DNA of 64,000 bases, from NCBI GenBank assembly GCA_963824085.1, contig CAWGNT010000015.1:62001-126000 (forward strand), in the 5' to 3' direction. Each line of letters begins with the position of its first letter. Position 1 is the first letter of the stretch. The position numbers were made by a program, and so were the translations under genes. Positions 1 through 8,872 of the stretch are shown piece by piece. A model generated the notes under the pieces. It had not been told where the DNA came from and searched no databases. It saw only the letters and a program-made list of their open reading frames with translations. The DNA is from JARRNE01 sp963824085 (lineage in GTDB: Bacteria; Pseudomonadota; Gammaproteobacteria; Chromatiales; Chromatiaceae).

Positions 1-448
1 TGAGGTAACCGACATGGTTGTACATGCGCACGGACTGGGAGAAGCAGAAGAAGGCCCAGAAGAAATCCACCAGCAGGGCCAGCAGCTTGATCTGGCCCAG
101 GCTACCCTCCACCGGCTCCTGACTAAGGGTGCTCAAGAGGCTTCCGAGGTCGGCTTTCTGCAATAGATTCAGCACGCCCATGATGAGCAGGATGGCCGTG
201 GATGCAAGAAAGGTGGCCGCCATGGTGGAATTGCGGAGGGTCTGAACGGCAAGGATATCCTTACCCTTTTCCGAGCTTCCCATAATGTTGCGTACCCAGG
301 CCTCGCGTGCGCTGCTATTCACGGCCTGTATGGTGTAGGAAGGATCGCGTCTAAGCCTGGCGTGCAGGTAAAGGTGGTAGCCCACGATCATGAGCAGGCT
401 GACCAGCGGGGCTGTGATGGCAATCGTATAGGGCGAGACTGTTGTCAT
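1..448 (-). CDS. DUF599 family membrane protein (3' part outside window)
   Basis: The minus strand reads open from an ATG at 446-448 to the window edge, giving about 149 residues without a stop. It begins MTTVSPYTIAITAPLV and has three hydrophobic segments. Typical DUF599 stretches are visible: 'VQTLRNSTMAATFLAS' near residues 69-84, 'LLVDFFWAFFCFSQSVR', and the terminal 'MYNHVGY'. DUF599 proteins are inner-membrane proteins of unknown function, so no role is assigned. The C-terminus lies beyond position 1. The ribosome-binding site is weak. It shares its orientation with the Sel1 gene at 549-1448, but nothing shows an operon. Confidence 0.75.
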   Translation of the reverse strand, partial: MTTVSPYTIAITAPLVSLLMIVGYHLYLHARLRRDPSYTIQAVNSSAREAWVRNIMGSSEKGKDILAVQTLRNSTMAATFLASTAILLIMGVLNLLQKADLGSLLSTLSQEPVEGSLGQIKLLALLVDFFWAFFCFSQSVRMYNHVGYL

Positions 449-548
449 GGTCTGCTTGGGGTTTGCGGTGATGGTTCCGGGCGCCAGGCTCCGTTACCGA
501 ACCTGCGCGGAACGATGAAGCGGGGGTAGCCGGATGTAGCCCCGGGGC

Positions 549-1448
549 TCAGTCGCGTTCCAAGGAGGCGAGGGCCTGGCCCGCCAAGGTATTTCCCGAG
601 GCGGCCGCGCGACTTAGCCAGCCCCGTGCCTGACCTTGATCGCGCTCTACGCCCCAGCCGCCATCGCGGTAGCGGATGCCCAACTGGTACTGAGCGACGG
701 AATCTCCCGCTTCCGCCGCCTTCCGGAGCGAGATCGTGGATTGCGGCCCAAGGCTTGTCCGCTTCAGCAGGTCGGCGACGTAAGAGAGCGCCTGCAGGCT
801 GCGAGAGTGAAGCCGTGCGGCGAGCGACGCGAGCGTACCCTCGCGTTCAGCGTCGCCCGTGAGCGCTTGATCCTGCGAGGAAAGCCGTTGCGGCCGTTGC
901 ACCGCCTCAGGCCGACCTTGGATCGATCCCTCCCGCACCCAAGCATCTCCCGCAGCGGTGTCACCCCGCTGGACAAGGGCCTCACTCAGATGCCGCTGGG
1001 CATCGGCATTGCCAGCCTGCGCCGCTTTGCGCCACCATTGGACGGCCGATGCGGCGGCATCGGGTGAGGTCCCTGCCTGCCGGGCATAGGCATCGCCCAG
1101 GGCGCTGGCCGCGTAGGCATTGCCTTGTCCGGCGGACATCCTCAGCCACTGGATGCTGACTTTCTGATCGGGTGTCAGACCAAGCCGTCCGTCACGGTAG
1201 GCGAGACCCAGCTGGAGCTGCGCGCCAGCGTCGCCGCCATCGGCGAGATCGGTCAGCCACTGCACCTCGCTGGGGGATTTGAAGCTGACCGCGAGGGCAC
1301 AAGTCGCCGCCAGCACGCCGATTCCCAGGGCGCGCGGAAGCCAGCGACTCTGAAACAGGGAGGGTAAGTGCCAGGTCGAGCTGTGGATTGCTTGGGCGGG
1401 ATGCGACGGCAGCGCCAAGATGTCTCTCCGAAGGTGTGGGGAATACAT
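549..1448 (-). CDS. Membrane-anchored Sel1-repeat protein
   Basis: A 299-residue protein read from the ATG at 1446-1448, which has GGAG about 10 bases upstream. The frame stays open upstream to 1793, but that part lacks protein-like composition, so the inner ATG was chosen. A single hydrophobic segment (about residues 40-57, 'ALGIGVLAATCALAVSF') suggests a signal anchor. It is followed by at least three Sel1/TPR-like repeats marked by A-x-x-G-x-A-x-A-Q-x-x-L-G patterns such as 'GDAGAQLQLGLAYRDG' and 'GDSVAQYQLGIRYRDG'. Sel1 repeats form helical protein-protein interaction scaffolds, here probably periplasmic. The partner is unknown. The gene is divergent from the sensor kinase at 1627. Confidence 0.8.
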   Translation of the reverse strand: MYSPHLRRDILALPSHPAQAIHSSTWHLPSLFQSRWLPRALGIGVLAATCALAVSFKSPSEVQWLTDLADGGDAGAQLQLGLAYRDGRLGLTPDQKVSIQWLRMSAGQGNAYAASALGDAYARQAGTSPDAAASAVQWWRKAAQAGNADAQRHLSEALVQRGDTAAGDAWVREGSIQGRPEAVQRPQRLSSQDQALTGDAEREGTLASLAARLHSRSLQALSYVADLLKRTSLGPQSTISLRKAAEAGDSVAQYQLGIRYRDGGWGVERDQGQARGWLSRAAASGNTLAGQALASLERD

Positions 1449-1626
1449 GGTTTCTTTATCTCCAGGCAGGGAAGCGATTGGAACCACAATACAAAACCTG
1501 GACCAACTCTCACTGGCGCACCGTATCCATTGAAAAACAAACAGTTGGCATCGATCCGGTGGCGTTTGTCGGCGGTGACTGCGAGGGCGAACCCTCGCAA
1601 CATGTAGAAGACAACGAGATTTGTAG

Positions 1627-3353
1627 ATGCGGGGCTCCTTCCTGCTGAACCGACTGCAACGCAAGGTGTTGCTAGTCATCGTGGCGATCGTCCTGGCGCC
1701 TATGGTGATCACGGGCACGCTGTCGGCCTCTTGGATCGCCGGCCGCATGGAAGACTCGATCGAGCGCTGGATACGCGAGGCGGAGCAGGTCAATCAGGCG
1801 GCCCTCGCCAACCTTCACCACAACGCGCGTCTGTTCGCGGATGTGATCGAAGAGACCACACACGGCGACCTCCTGTTGGAGCAAGGACAGTCGCCCGTGC
1901 CGGCGCAGCTGCAGCCGTTAGCGCGGGAGCTGGGGATCACCCTGATCCAGGTCTACGGCTACGACGACGAGCTCCTCTATTCGTCCGGGTCCGCCACCCT
2001 CGGCAGCTCCTGGGCGCCGGGACAAGACACGGCCGTCGTCAAAGTCAACCAGGACCAGGGCAATCTGCTTGCCGCCATCACCATCGTGCGCATCCCCCGT
2101 CAGGCCGAGCGGCACTACCGACTGGTCCTCGGCACCCTGTTCGACAAGGAGCTGCTCAACCGACTGGGCCGGCTCAGCGGGCTGAAGACCCGGCTCTTCT
2201 ACCCGCGCCAAGGAGACTTCGAGAAGGCATTCTCGGAGGAGAGCGAGCCGCTTCGCCTGCGCCTGCCGGCCGATGCCTTCGAGCGCCTCACCCACAAGCA
2301 CGACTACTACACCACCCAAGCAGAGGGGGGAGCTATTGGGGGCTCTACACCCCGCTCGTTGACGCGACGGGGCGGGTGGAGGCGGTGCTCTTCACTGGCC
2401 TGGCCCATCAAGGGGGTGCGGACCTCCTGACAGACCAGGGTGCCCTGACCGTCGTCATCGTGCTCGGAGGCACCCTCCTCGCCGTCGTCACTGGCCTCGT
2501 GCTGAGCCGCATCGTAATACGGCCGGTGGAGTATCTACGCGATGGCGTGATGAGACTGGCCGCGCAGGATTACCGTGCGGCCATCCCCATTCAGTCGAAT
2601 GACGAGCTGGGGGAGCTGGCCCGCGCCTTCAACAGCATGGCAGCGGGATTGCGGGAGATCCGCGACGAGCAAAGGCGCGAGTTTCAACGCGACAAGCTCA
2701 CCGCGCTCGGCGAGCTCGCCCTGGCGATGGCACACGAGATTCGCAATCCGATCGGCGTCATCAACACGGCAGCGAAGCTGCTGGAGACCACTCAAGACCC
2801 GACCCGGACCGCAGAGCTGCGCCGCATGGTCCGCGAGGAGAGTCTGCGGCTTGACCACCTGCTAAAGGACTTTCAACAGCTCGCCCGCCACCGGCAGCCC
2901 CAGTTTCTGCCCATCGACCCGGTGCAACCCTTGGAGCGGGCGCTGGAGGTGACCCTGGCCGGGCGCGAGGAGGTGCGGGTGACCCGCCGTTACCGCCACG
3001 GCGAACGGCGACTCGAGTTGGACACGGAGCTGCTTCGCCAGGCGTGGATGAACCTCGTGCGCAACGCGCTTCAGGCCATGGACGACGGCCCCGGCGAGCT
3101 TCAAGTCAGCTCTGCCGTTGAGGATACATCCTTGGTCGTCGCACTTCAGGACAGTGGTCCCGGGGTCCCCGTGGAGCTCATGACCCGCCTGTTCGAGCCC
3201 TTCTTCACCACCAAGGCACATGGCAGCGGACTCGGGCTCACCATCGCCAACACCCTGGTCGAGGCAAGCGGCGGGCAGCTGGAGCTGGTACCGGGGACTC
3301 GCCGCGGCGCCTGCTTCGCCATGCGTTTCCCTTTGCGCAGAGAGGACTCTTGA
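1627..3353 (+). CDS. Two-component sensor histidine kinase (one frameshift)
   Basis: This would be about 575 residues if one base is restored in the G run at 2325-2330, where the frame drops by one. The order is: transmembrane segment (residues about 10-32), periplasmic sensor region of about 210 residues resembling a double-Cache fold, second transmembrane segment ('VVIVLGGTLLAVVTGLVL'), HAMP, HisKA with the phospho-acceptor motif 'MAHEIRNP', and HATPase_c with N box 'NLVRNALQAM', G1 'DSGPGVP', F box 'FEPFFTTK' and G2 'GSGLGLTIA'. Its stop overlaps the start of the sigma-54 response regulator by one base (TGATG), so the two form a pair. The signal is not evident. The protein reads well on both sides of the indel, so a sequencing error is as likely as real inactivation. 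Confidence 0.82.
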
Positions 3354-4753
3354 TGGAGCAGCGTACGGTGCTCGTGGTCGACGATGAGCGCAACATGCTC
3401 ATGGTCATGCAGATGGCCTTGGAGCAATCCGGTTACAGGGTGCTCGCCGCCGAACGTGCAGAGGACGCTGTGGGCCTGTTGCGCGATCCCGATCTGGCGG
3501 TCGTGCTCTCCGACCTGAAGATGCCGGGGATGGGTGGCCATGAGCTCATCGCCCGCAGCCGGCGGGACCGCCCCGACGTGCCGGTCATCGTGGTGACCGC
3601 TTACGGGTCCATCCGCTCCGCGATCGAGTGCATCCAGGCGGGAGCGAGCGATTACCTCACCAAGCCGTTCGAGCCCGAAGAGCTGCAGTTTGCCGTACAG
3701 AGCGCCGTGCGCCTGCACGATCTCATGCAGGAGAACCGCCAGCTGCACGCCGCCGTCAGCGGCGCTCATCGGAAGTGCCGTCTGGTGGGAGAGAGCAAGG
3801 CCATGCAGCGGCTGCGCGACCAGATCGCGCAGGTCGCCCCCTACAAGACGAATGTCCTGATAACCGGCGAGAGCGGGACCGGCAAGGAGGCGGTGGCGCG
3901 CGGGATTCACGAGCGCGGCCAGCGCGCCGACATGCCATGGGTTGCCATCAACTGCTCCGCGATCCCTCGCGACCTGATGGAAAGCGAGCTCTTCGGCTAT
4001 GTGAAGGGCGCCTTCACAGGCGCCACGCAGAGCCGGCTCGGTCGCCTGGAGCAGGCGAACGGTGGCACCCTGTTTCTCGACGAAATCGGCGACCTCGAGC
4101 CGCAGCTGCAGGCAAAGCTGCTGCGGGTGTTGCAGGAGCGCGAGTTTTCCCCCGTCGGGAGCGATGCGATCCGCCGCGTGGACGTGCGCGTGATCACCGC
4201 CACCAACCGGGACCTGCGCGAGATGGTGGCGGAGGGCGACTTCAGGGAAGACCTCCTCTATCGCCTCGACGTCTACAACATTCATGTGCCGCCGTTACGG
4301 GAGCGCCGCGATGACATCCCTCTGCTTGCGGAGGTGTTCCTCGCCGAGCTGCGCTCGGAGATGGGCAAACCCGTCACGGGGTTTTCGGACTCGGCACTCG
4401 CCGCCCTCAGCCGGCACGACTGGCCTGGCAACGTCCGCGAGCTGCGCAACGCGGTGGAACGTTCGCTCCTGAGCTGTCGCGGCGCACAGATTACGCCGGA
4501 CGACCTGCCAGACAAGGTCCGGCAAGGCCGGGTACGCACCGGTGGGACAGCCGCCGACGAGACGATGGACCTTGGCGGGCGCGGACTGGACGCCCGGCTG
4601 GAGGACGCGGAACGGCGGCTCATCGTGAGTGCCCTGGACGAGTGCCAAGGGGTCCAGGCCCAAGCCGCCCGTCTACTGGGCATCACCGAGCGCAGCCTCT
4701 GGCACCGATTGAAGAAGCTCGATATCCGGGTAGACCGCGCGGTGCGCACCTGA
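3353..4753 (+). CDS. Sigma-54-dependent response regulator (NtrC family)
   Basis: A 466-residue protein starting at ATG 3353-3355; a TTG one codon earlier is also possible. It has a receiver domain with phospho-acceptor Asp in 'LSDLKMPG' and the conserved Lys in 'YLTKPFEP'. Its AAA+ domain has Walker A 'GESGTGKE', an intact sigma-54 contact motif 'GAFTGA', Walker B 'GGTLFLDEIGDL', and 'WPGNVRELRN'. A C-terminal Fis-type helix-turn-helix reads 'AARLLGITERSLWHRLKKL'. It should activate sigma-54 promoters when phosphorylated by the upstream kinase, with which it is translationally coupled. The family resembles AtoC/ZraR/GlrR; the target genes cannot be told from the sequence. Confidence 0.93.
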   Translation: MEQRTVLVVDDERNMLMVMQMALEQSGYRVLAAERAEDAVGLLRDPDLAVVLSDLKMPGMGGHELIARSRRDRPDVPVIVVTAYGSIRSAIECIQAGASDYLTKPFEPEELQFAVQSAVRLHDLMQENRQLHAAVSGAHRKCRLVGESKAMQRLRDQIAQVAPYKTNVLITGESGTGKEAVARGIHERGQRADMPWVAINCSAIPRDLMESELFGYVKGAFTGATQSRLGRLEQANGGTLFLDEIGDLEPQLQAKLLRVLQEREFSPVGSDAIRRVDVRVITATNRDLREMVAEGDFREDLLYRLDVYNIHVPPLRERRDDIPLLAEVFLAELRSEMGKPVTGFSDSALAALSRHDWPGNVRELRNAVERSLLSCRGAQITPDDLPDKVRQGRVRTGGTAADETMDLGGRGLDARLEDAERRLIVSALDECQGVQAQAARLLGITERSLWHRLKKLDIRVDRAVRT

Positions 4754-4847
4754 CTATCCCCGCTGTCATAGAGCCACAGCGCACCAGGCTCGCGGCGCAG
4801 GTGGAGCCTTCGCTGCGCCGGACGCCAGGGCCGTCTCAAAGACCCCT

Positions 4848-5030
4848 CTAGGGTCGGCGTTCGTCCCAGTACTTCATCAGACCGCTGTAGAGGATGCGAC
4901 GCAGCACCAATGCCAGCACGATTCCAACGAGACCCTGCGGAATCGAGATATCCGGAAGGAAGAACCAGAGCCAGCCGACCAGGAAGGCGGTGCTGGCAGC
5001 GACGCTAACGAAGTAAGGAACAGTCTTCAT
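4848..5030 (-). CDS. Small two-helix membrane protein
   Basis: A 60-residue ORF from ATG 5028-5030. Two hydrophobic segments (about residues 7-24 'FVSVAASTAFLVGWLWFF' and 31-49 'PQGLVGIVLALVLRRILYSG') are joined by a Pro-containing turn, and the tail is charged ('MKYWDERRP'). It fits a small inner-membrane protein. No family is recognised. It is convergent with the response regulator, and upstream lies a pair of CTTCGTG-type repeats. Confidence 0.55.
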   Translation of the reverse strand: MKTVPYFVSVAASTAFLVGWLWFFLPDISIPQGLVGIVLALVLRRILYSGLMKYWDERRP

Positions 5031-5051
5031 CCTAGATTCGGAACTCGAACC

Positions 5052-5190
5052 ACGAAGGACACGAAGAGGCTCAAATAGTTGCTTCCAATTGCACCATCAG
5101 GCGCCGGGTGGAGCCGGATCTGCCCCCATCCCCTATTTCGCCGTTGTTTTACTTCGTGTTTCTTCGTGCTCTTCGTGGTGAGCTCCTCTT
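5052..5190. repeat. Inverted pair of CTTCGTG-type repeats
   Basis: A copy reading 'accacgaaggacacgaag' (5052-5069) faces the opposite orientation 'cttcgtgctcttcgtggt' (about 5163-5182), about 100 bases apart. The same phrase occurs as an inverted pair at 13286-13433. The interior of the two elements is not similar, so only the arms are conserved. Function unknown; it may form a stem in RNA or a cruciform. Confidence 0.6.
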
Positions 5191-5273
5191 TTCAGGTTCA
5201 TCTATGGTTATTGGCGTTGAAGCTCAGCCGCGAGCAGGGGACTGGCTCCACCCCCGGCGCCTGCGTCCCAGAC

Positions 5274-6029
5274 CTAGGACCTCCGTTGTCGCGCCGACGA
5301 ATGCGGTCCTTCCGGAACCGAGCGCTGTGAAGCCGTACTTCTGTCGCTAGGGACCCCATCGTTGCGCGGCATGTCCTCGAAAGGCCAGTCGGCGGCCATA
5401 CTCTCCTCATCTTCCCAGCTGTATCTCTTCTCCGGCGGGGGAGGGTCGAGGCGCCGAAGCAAAACGGCAAGAATGATACCGAGCACGGCCCCGAAGAAGT
5501 GGTATTCGAACGAGATCCGCGGATCGATCGGCAAGATGCCCCAGATCATACCGCCGTAAAGGAGAAAGACGACGAGCGAGATGGCGATGGCCCGGCGATC
5601 CCACCTTAGGACGCCCATCGTGAAGACGAAGAACATGAGGCCGAAGATCAGTCCGCTCGCACCAATGTGATAGGCCGGGCGGGCAAACAGCCACACGCAA
5701 AGCCCTGAGCCCAAGTACACGACCGCCAGGACCCACCAGGCCGCTCTCGGGTAGCCGAAAAGTAGCGCTGTACCGAGCACCAAGGCGGGGGCCGTGTTCG
5801 CGAAGAGGTGTGTCAGCGACCCGTGTATCAAGGGCGCTAATAGGATGCCACCCATGCTGCTCAACCTCCTTGGGTAGACGCCAAAGCTCGAGAGATCCAG
5901 CCCAAGGGCGAGCTCGAAGGCTTTGATGGCCCACAGCACGGCGATGAAAAGCGCCGCGAGTGCGAAGGCCCGCCGCAGACGGCGAACGTCCTGATCGGCC
6001 TCGGCCTGCGGTCGGTCAGGTACTGGCAT
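5274..6029 (-). CDS. Rhomboid family intramembrane serine protease
   Basis: A 251-residue protein with about six membrane segments. The catalytic serine lies in 'YHIGASGLIFGLMFF' (GxSG motif) and the catalytic histidine in a later helix, 'SFEYHFFGAVLG'. The loop-1 region reads 'LLAPLIHGSLTHLFANTAP', typical of the family (H-x-x-H-L-x-x-N). A hydrophilic C-terminal tail of about 60 residues follows ('DPPPPEKRYSWEDEES'). Rhomboids cut transmembrane substrates within the lipid bilayer; the substrate is unknown. The start is taken at the ATG at 6027-6029 (MPVPDRPQ). An upstream ATG at 6095 stays in frame but adds non-conserved residues. Confidence 0.9.
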   Translation of the reverse strand: MPVPDRPQAEADQDVRRLRRAFALAALFIAVLWAIKAFELALGLDLSSFGVYPRRLSSMGGILLAPLIHGSLTHLFANTAPALVLGTALLFGYPRAAWWVLAVVYLGSGLCVWLFARPAYHIGASGLIFGLMFFVFTMGVLRWDRRAIAISLVVFLLYGGMIWGILPIDPRISFEYHFFGAVLGIILAVLLRRLDPPPPEKRYSWEDEESMAADWPFEDMPRNDGVPSDRSTASQRSVPEGPHSSARQRRS

Positions 6030-6250
6030 ATCGGTCGCTTCGACAAGAAACCTCACGGACGGGGACGACAGGCGGGCAACGCCAAACGCGGGCAAAAACG
6101 CGCGAGACCTTCAATCAGGTCCGCCAGGGAGCCATGTTGACGCCCCTAGCGTCCACCCGCAAGGGTGCTCGCCGGAAGCATCGCCGGCGATCCCCATGGG
6201 AAAGCGCTCCGACCATGAGCGGTCGTTACAGGTCTGCAGAAAAGGGAAAG

Positions 6251-6280
6251 GCCCCGGGGATCGGCCGATCCCCGGGGCCC
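6251..6280 (-). terminator. Perfect 30-bp palindrome, terminator for the small secreted peptide gene
   Basis: The 30 bases are an exact inverted repeat built on GGCCCCGGGGATC and its complement. Read on the minus strand, the stem is followed by TTTCCCTTTTC, a moderately U-rich tail, and it sits 28 bases after the stop of the peptide gene at 6309-6473. No T tract follows on the plus strand, so termination is probably of minus-strand transcription. Confidence 0.7.
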
Positions 6281-6308
6281 TTGGTGCGCCGCGTGGCGCA
6301 GTCAGCGG

Positions 6309-6473
6309 TTAGAAGTTACCCTGATCCGACTTCGTGTCGCTCGGTTGGATAGCCTGGACCTCGACCACTGGCTCCTTCGAGCCTTGAAGCGCGGCGTGAT
6401 CATCAGAGGCGGTGACGGTCGCAGCGGATACTCCACCGATAACCAGTGCAACGGCAGCAAGTACGGCCAACAT
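6309..6473 (-). CDS. Small secreted peptide (54 aa), unknown function
   Basis: A 54-residue ORF from ATG 6471-6473 to TAA 6309-6311. It has a strong ribosome-binding site (AGGAGTT, six bases from the ATG), a sigma-70 promoter 42 bases upstream and a perfect hairpin downstream, which together make a complete single-gene transcription unit. The N-terminus 'MLAVLAAVALVIGGVSAA' looks like a signal peptide, though it lacks the usual basic residues. The mature part is hydrophilic and acidic, with no cysteine. No family is recognised. The length is below common gene-calling cut-offs. Confidence 0.6.
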   Translation of the reverse strand: MLAVLAAVALVIGGVSAATVTASDDHAALQGSKEPVVEVQAIQPSDTKSDQGNF

Positions 6474-6514
6474 ATTGAACTCCTGAAGAAGTTGATTTAC
6501 CTAAGTTGGCGATC

Positions 6515-6542
6515 AGTATATCAGCAGATTCTAATATGTCAA
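6515..6542 (-). promoter_or_regulatory. Sigma-70 promoter of the small secreted peptide gene
   Basis: On the minus strand TTGACA (6537-6542) is followed after 16 bases by TATACT (6515-6520). Both are near-consensus, in a locally AT-rich stretch, and they point at the ATG at 6473 with a predicted leader of about 35 bases. Confidence 0.7.
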
Positions 6543-6668
6543 CCACTGATTTCACCCGCGCCTGGATAGCATCCGGAAATTGCTAAGAAACGCACACGCC
6601 GCCGCCCCGCTTTCGCGAAGCGGCAGCCGGGCTACAACAAAACTTCCTTCCTGAAGACCCTCCCTGCT

Positions 6669-7349
6669 CTACCAGGGGATCGTTCCGTAGGCTGGGAATG
6701 GCCGACCGTACAGGTAGCTGTCCCAGTACTCCCGACGGTCGAGCTGATCCATTTGCGTCTGGTAGCTGCGACGCTCCGACCAGTCGCGTTGGGGCTTCGA
6801 CCATGGACACATGGCGTCCATCCAGCTGTTGTGCCGCATGCGGGAGTAGTCCCTCTGCTCGCGATAGAGCCGACGCATCGCCTCGCGGTACTGCTCGACC
6901 GCGTTGTCGTATCCGACCAGCCACGGCGGCATGTAGGCATGACGTCCACCGTAGGCGTCGAGCATCGCCTCGCGCCGCTTGCGAAGCATATCGCGGCGTT
7001 CGTCCACCAAGGTCTGCAGACTCGGCGGCGGCGAAGGGACGAGAATTTGTGCCGCGGCGCCTGCCTGGCTCCCTTGCTCCGGCGCTGTCGGTTGGGGCTC
7101 CGCGGCCGCCGGCTCCGATTCTGCCGTTGACGGGGACTCACTTTGCACGCCTGTTGCCACACCCGCGGCCTCCGGCTGCCCTGCCGTGGGCGCCGGCAGT
7201 TCTTCTTTCAGTGGCGCGGACTGCGACGCGCCAGCGTCGGGCTTAGCGGCCGCAACACCCGCCCCTTCCTCGCTGGCCGGTGCCCCGCCGCCGAGGCCAC
7301 CCAGGAGGAGAATCGGTAGGATCGGAACGAACCATCTTGCGCGTCTCAT
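6669..7349 (-). CDS. Secreted protein with Ala/Pro/Glu-rich linker, unknown function
   Basis: A 226-residue protein from ATG 7347-7349 with a GGAGG site 8 bases upstream. Residues 1-26 form a signal peptide (basic MRRARW, hydrophobic core 'PILPILLLGGLGGG', then 'APAS'). Residues about 27-105 are a low-complexity Ala/Pro/Glu/Gln linker. The C-terminal 115 residues are rich in Tyr, Trp, Arg and Asp ('RRDMLRKRREAMLDAYGG', 'DSYLYGRPFPAYGTIPW'). This looks like an exported or surface-associated protein with a small basic-aromatic domain. The family is not recognised. Confidence 0.7.
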   Translation of the reverse strand: MRRARWFVPILPILLLGGLGGGAPASEEGAGVAAAKPDAGASQSAPLKEELPAPTAGQPEAAGVATGVQSESPSTAESEPAAAEPQPTAPEQGSQAGAAAQILVPSPPPSLQTLVDERRDMLRKRREAMLDAYGGRHAYMPPWLVGYDNAVEQYREAMRRLYREQRDYSRMRHNSWMDAMCPWSKPQRDWSERRSYQTQMDQLDRREYWDSYLYGRPFPAYGTIPW

Positions 7350-7825
7350 AATCAGACCTCCTCGCCACTCGAGGGCGCAGACGCGATAGGAAGGGAACCG
7401 GCTGAATTGAACGACCCTGCTGCCGGTTACCCCATGTTTAAGTATCGAACCCGGTTGAAGAAAGGCAAATTATATTTTTCGCATATACTGGTTCTCTGAA
7501 TTGGCAAACACCTATCACTGCCGCTACCGTGGCGCTGGCCGACTCAATCGGCCGTTCCGCCTCTCGACCCAAGGGGCCGGGTTGCGGCCGCCGGAGTGGA
7601 AGCCAGCAGGGAGGCGGCCGTCAGGCCTTCAGGGCGAATTCACGGCGTTGCCCCAGTGGTTGCGATCCGACCCCGGCAGACAAAAAGCTCAAATGTGAAC
7701 GGTACTTGACTTGGCGAGCGCGAGCTATTGTTTCGGGTATGGGCTGTCCTGCGAACGGCGTTATCTGCGAGCGCCCGAGCAGGACGCGCGGACGCCCACC
7801 GGAGGCCAGCAGGAGGACGACGATC
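7350..7825. other. Intergenic region between divergent genes
   Basis: These 476 bases hold the candidate minus-strand promoter at 7441-7468, an AT-rich stretch around 7468-7490 and, near the plus-strand gene, an AGGAGG ribosome-binding site at 7811-7816. No further gene is convincing: short plus-strand frames here run into the dehydrogenase without protein-like composition. Confidence 0.5.
7441..7468 (-). promoter_or_regulatory. Candidate sigma-70 promoter of the secreted Ala/Pro-rich protein
   Basis: On the minus strand TTGCCT (7463-7468) and GATACT (7441-7446) are separated by 16 bases and lie about 90 bases upstream of the ATG at 7349. The match is moderate. Confidence 0.35.
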
Positions 7826-8872
7826 GTGAAAGCTATGGTGATCAACAGGATCGTGTCGCTGGACGAGGATGTCGCACCCCTCGACCTCGTCGAGCTACCT
7901 ATTCCGCAACCTGCTGCCAACGAGCTTCGCATCAGGGTCTCTGCCTGTGGCGTCTGCCACACGGAGCTCGATGAAATCGAGGGGCGCACGGCGCCGCCCC
8001 ACCTACCCGTCGTTCCTGGGCATGAGGTAGTCGGGCGTGTCGACGCGCTCGGCCCGGGGAGCATCCGCTTCAAGCTCGGCGATCGGGTCGGAGTCGGCTG
8101 GATCCACTCCTCCTCCGGGGCACCCGACGAGAACATCAGCCCCGAGTTCCGCGCCACCGGGCGGGACGCGAACGGCGGGTACGCGGAGTACATGACCGTC
8201 CCGGAGACCTATGCCTACCCGATTCCTGAAGTGTTCGCCGACGCCGCGGCAGCCCCCCTGCTCTGCGCCGGAGGTGTCGGCTACCGATCGCTGCGGCTCA
8301 CCGGTATCCGCGACGGGCAAGCGCTCGGGCTCACCGGCTTCGGCGGCTCGGCCCACCTGGTCCTGCAGCTCGTCCGTCACCTGTACGCGGATACGGAGGT
8401 CTACGTCTTCGCGCGGGATTCCGAGGCGCAGGCCTTTGCGCTGGAGCTCGGGGCGGCATGGGCTGGCGACACAAGCGACCGGGCACCGGTGCGCCTCCAC
8501 GCTATCATCGACACCACGCCTGCATGGAAGCCGGTGGTGGAGGCACTCGCGAACCTTCGGCCCGGGGGGCGATTAGTGATCAACGCCATCCGCAAGGAGG
8601 ATCGGGACAAGGACTACCTGCTTAGGCTGCGCTACCATGACCACCTGTGGCTGGAAAGGGAGATCAAGTCCGTCGCCAACGTGACCCACGGAGACATTGC
8701 AGAGTTTCTGCCCATCGCGGCGGAGATCCCGCTGCGACCAACCGTACAGACCTACGCACTGGAGGAGGCAAACCGCGCCCTCCTCGAGCTGAAGCGCGGA
8801 CCTATCCGTGGGGCCAAGGTCCTGCTGCTCGAGCCCACGACCGAACGACCGCTCCGGGCAGCTATATCGTGA
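7826..8872 (+). CDS. Alcohol dehydrogenase family protein lacking structural-zinc cysteines
   Basis: A 348-residue medium-chain dehydrogenase starting at GTG 7826-7828, nine bases after AGGAGG; the long in-frame extension upstream is not conserved-looking. Catalytic-zinc ligands are present: 'ACGVCHTELDE' (Cys), 'PGHEVVG' (His/Glu) and 'LLCAGGVGYRSL' (Cys). The structural-zinc loop of four cysteines normally found before 'GGYAEY' is replaced by 'IHSSSGAPDENIS', so only one zinc site is expected. The NAD(P)-binding glycine turn reads 'LTGFGGSAHL', slightly unlike the usual GxGxxG. It probably oxidises or reduces small alcohols and aldehydes. It overlaps the pyrophosphatase gene by four bases (GTGA). 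Confidence 0.85.
   Translation: MKAMVINRIVSLDEDVAPLDLVELPIPQPAANELRIRVSACGVCHTELDEIEGRTAPPHLPVVPGHEVVGRVDALGPGSIRFKLGDRVGVGWIHSSSGAPDENISPEFRATGRDANGGYAEYMTVPETYAYPIPEVFADAAAAPLLCAGGVGYRSLRLTGIRDGQALGLTGFGGSAHLVLQLVRHLYADTEVYVFARDSEAQAFALELGAAWAGDTSDRAPVRLHAIIDTTPAWKPVVEALANLRPGGRLVINAIRKEDRDKDYLLRLRYHDHLWLEREIKSVANVTHGDIAEFLPIAAEIPLRPTVQTYALEEANRALLELKRGPIRGAKVLLLEPTTERPLRAAIS

Noticed and set aside
3146..4285. A 379-codon minus-strand frame opposite the response regulator
   Set aside because: It is antisense to a complete NtrC-type gene with all family motifs; the long frame is a by-product of high GC content.
6251..6280. The 30-bp palindrome as a terminator for plus-strand transcription
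   Set aside because: There is no T-rich tail on the plus strand and no plus-strand gene upstream.
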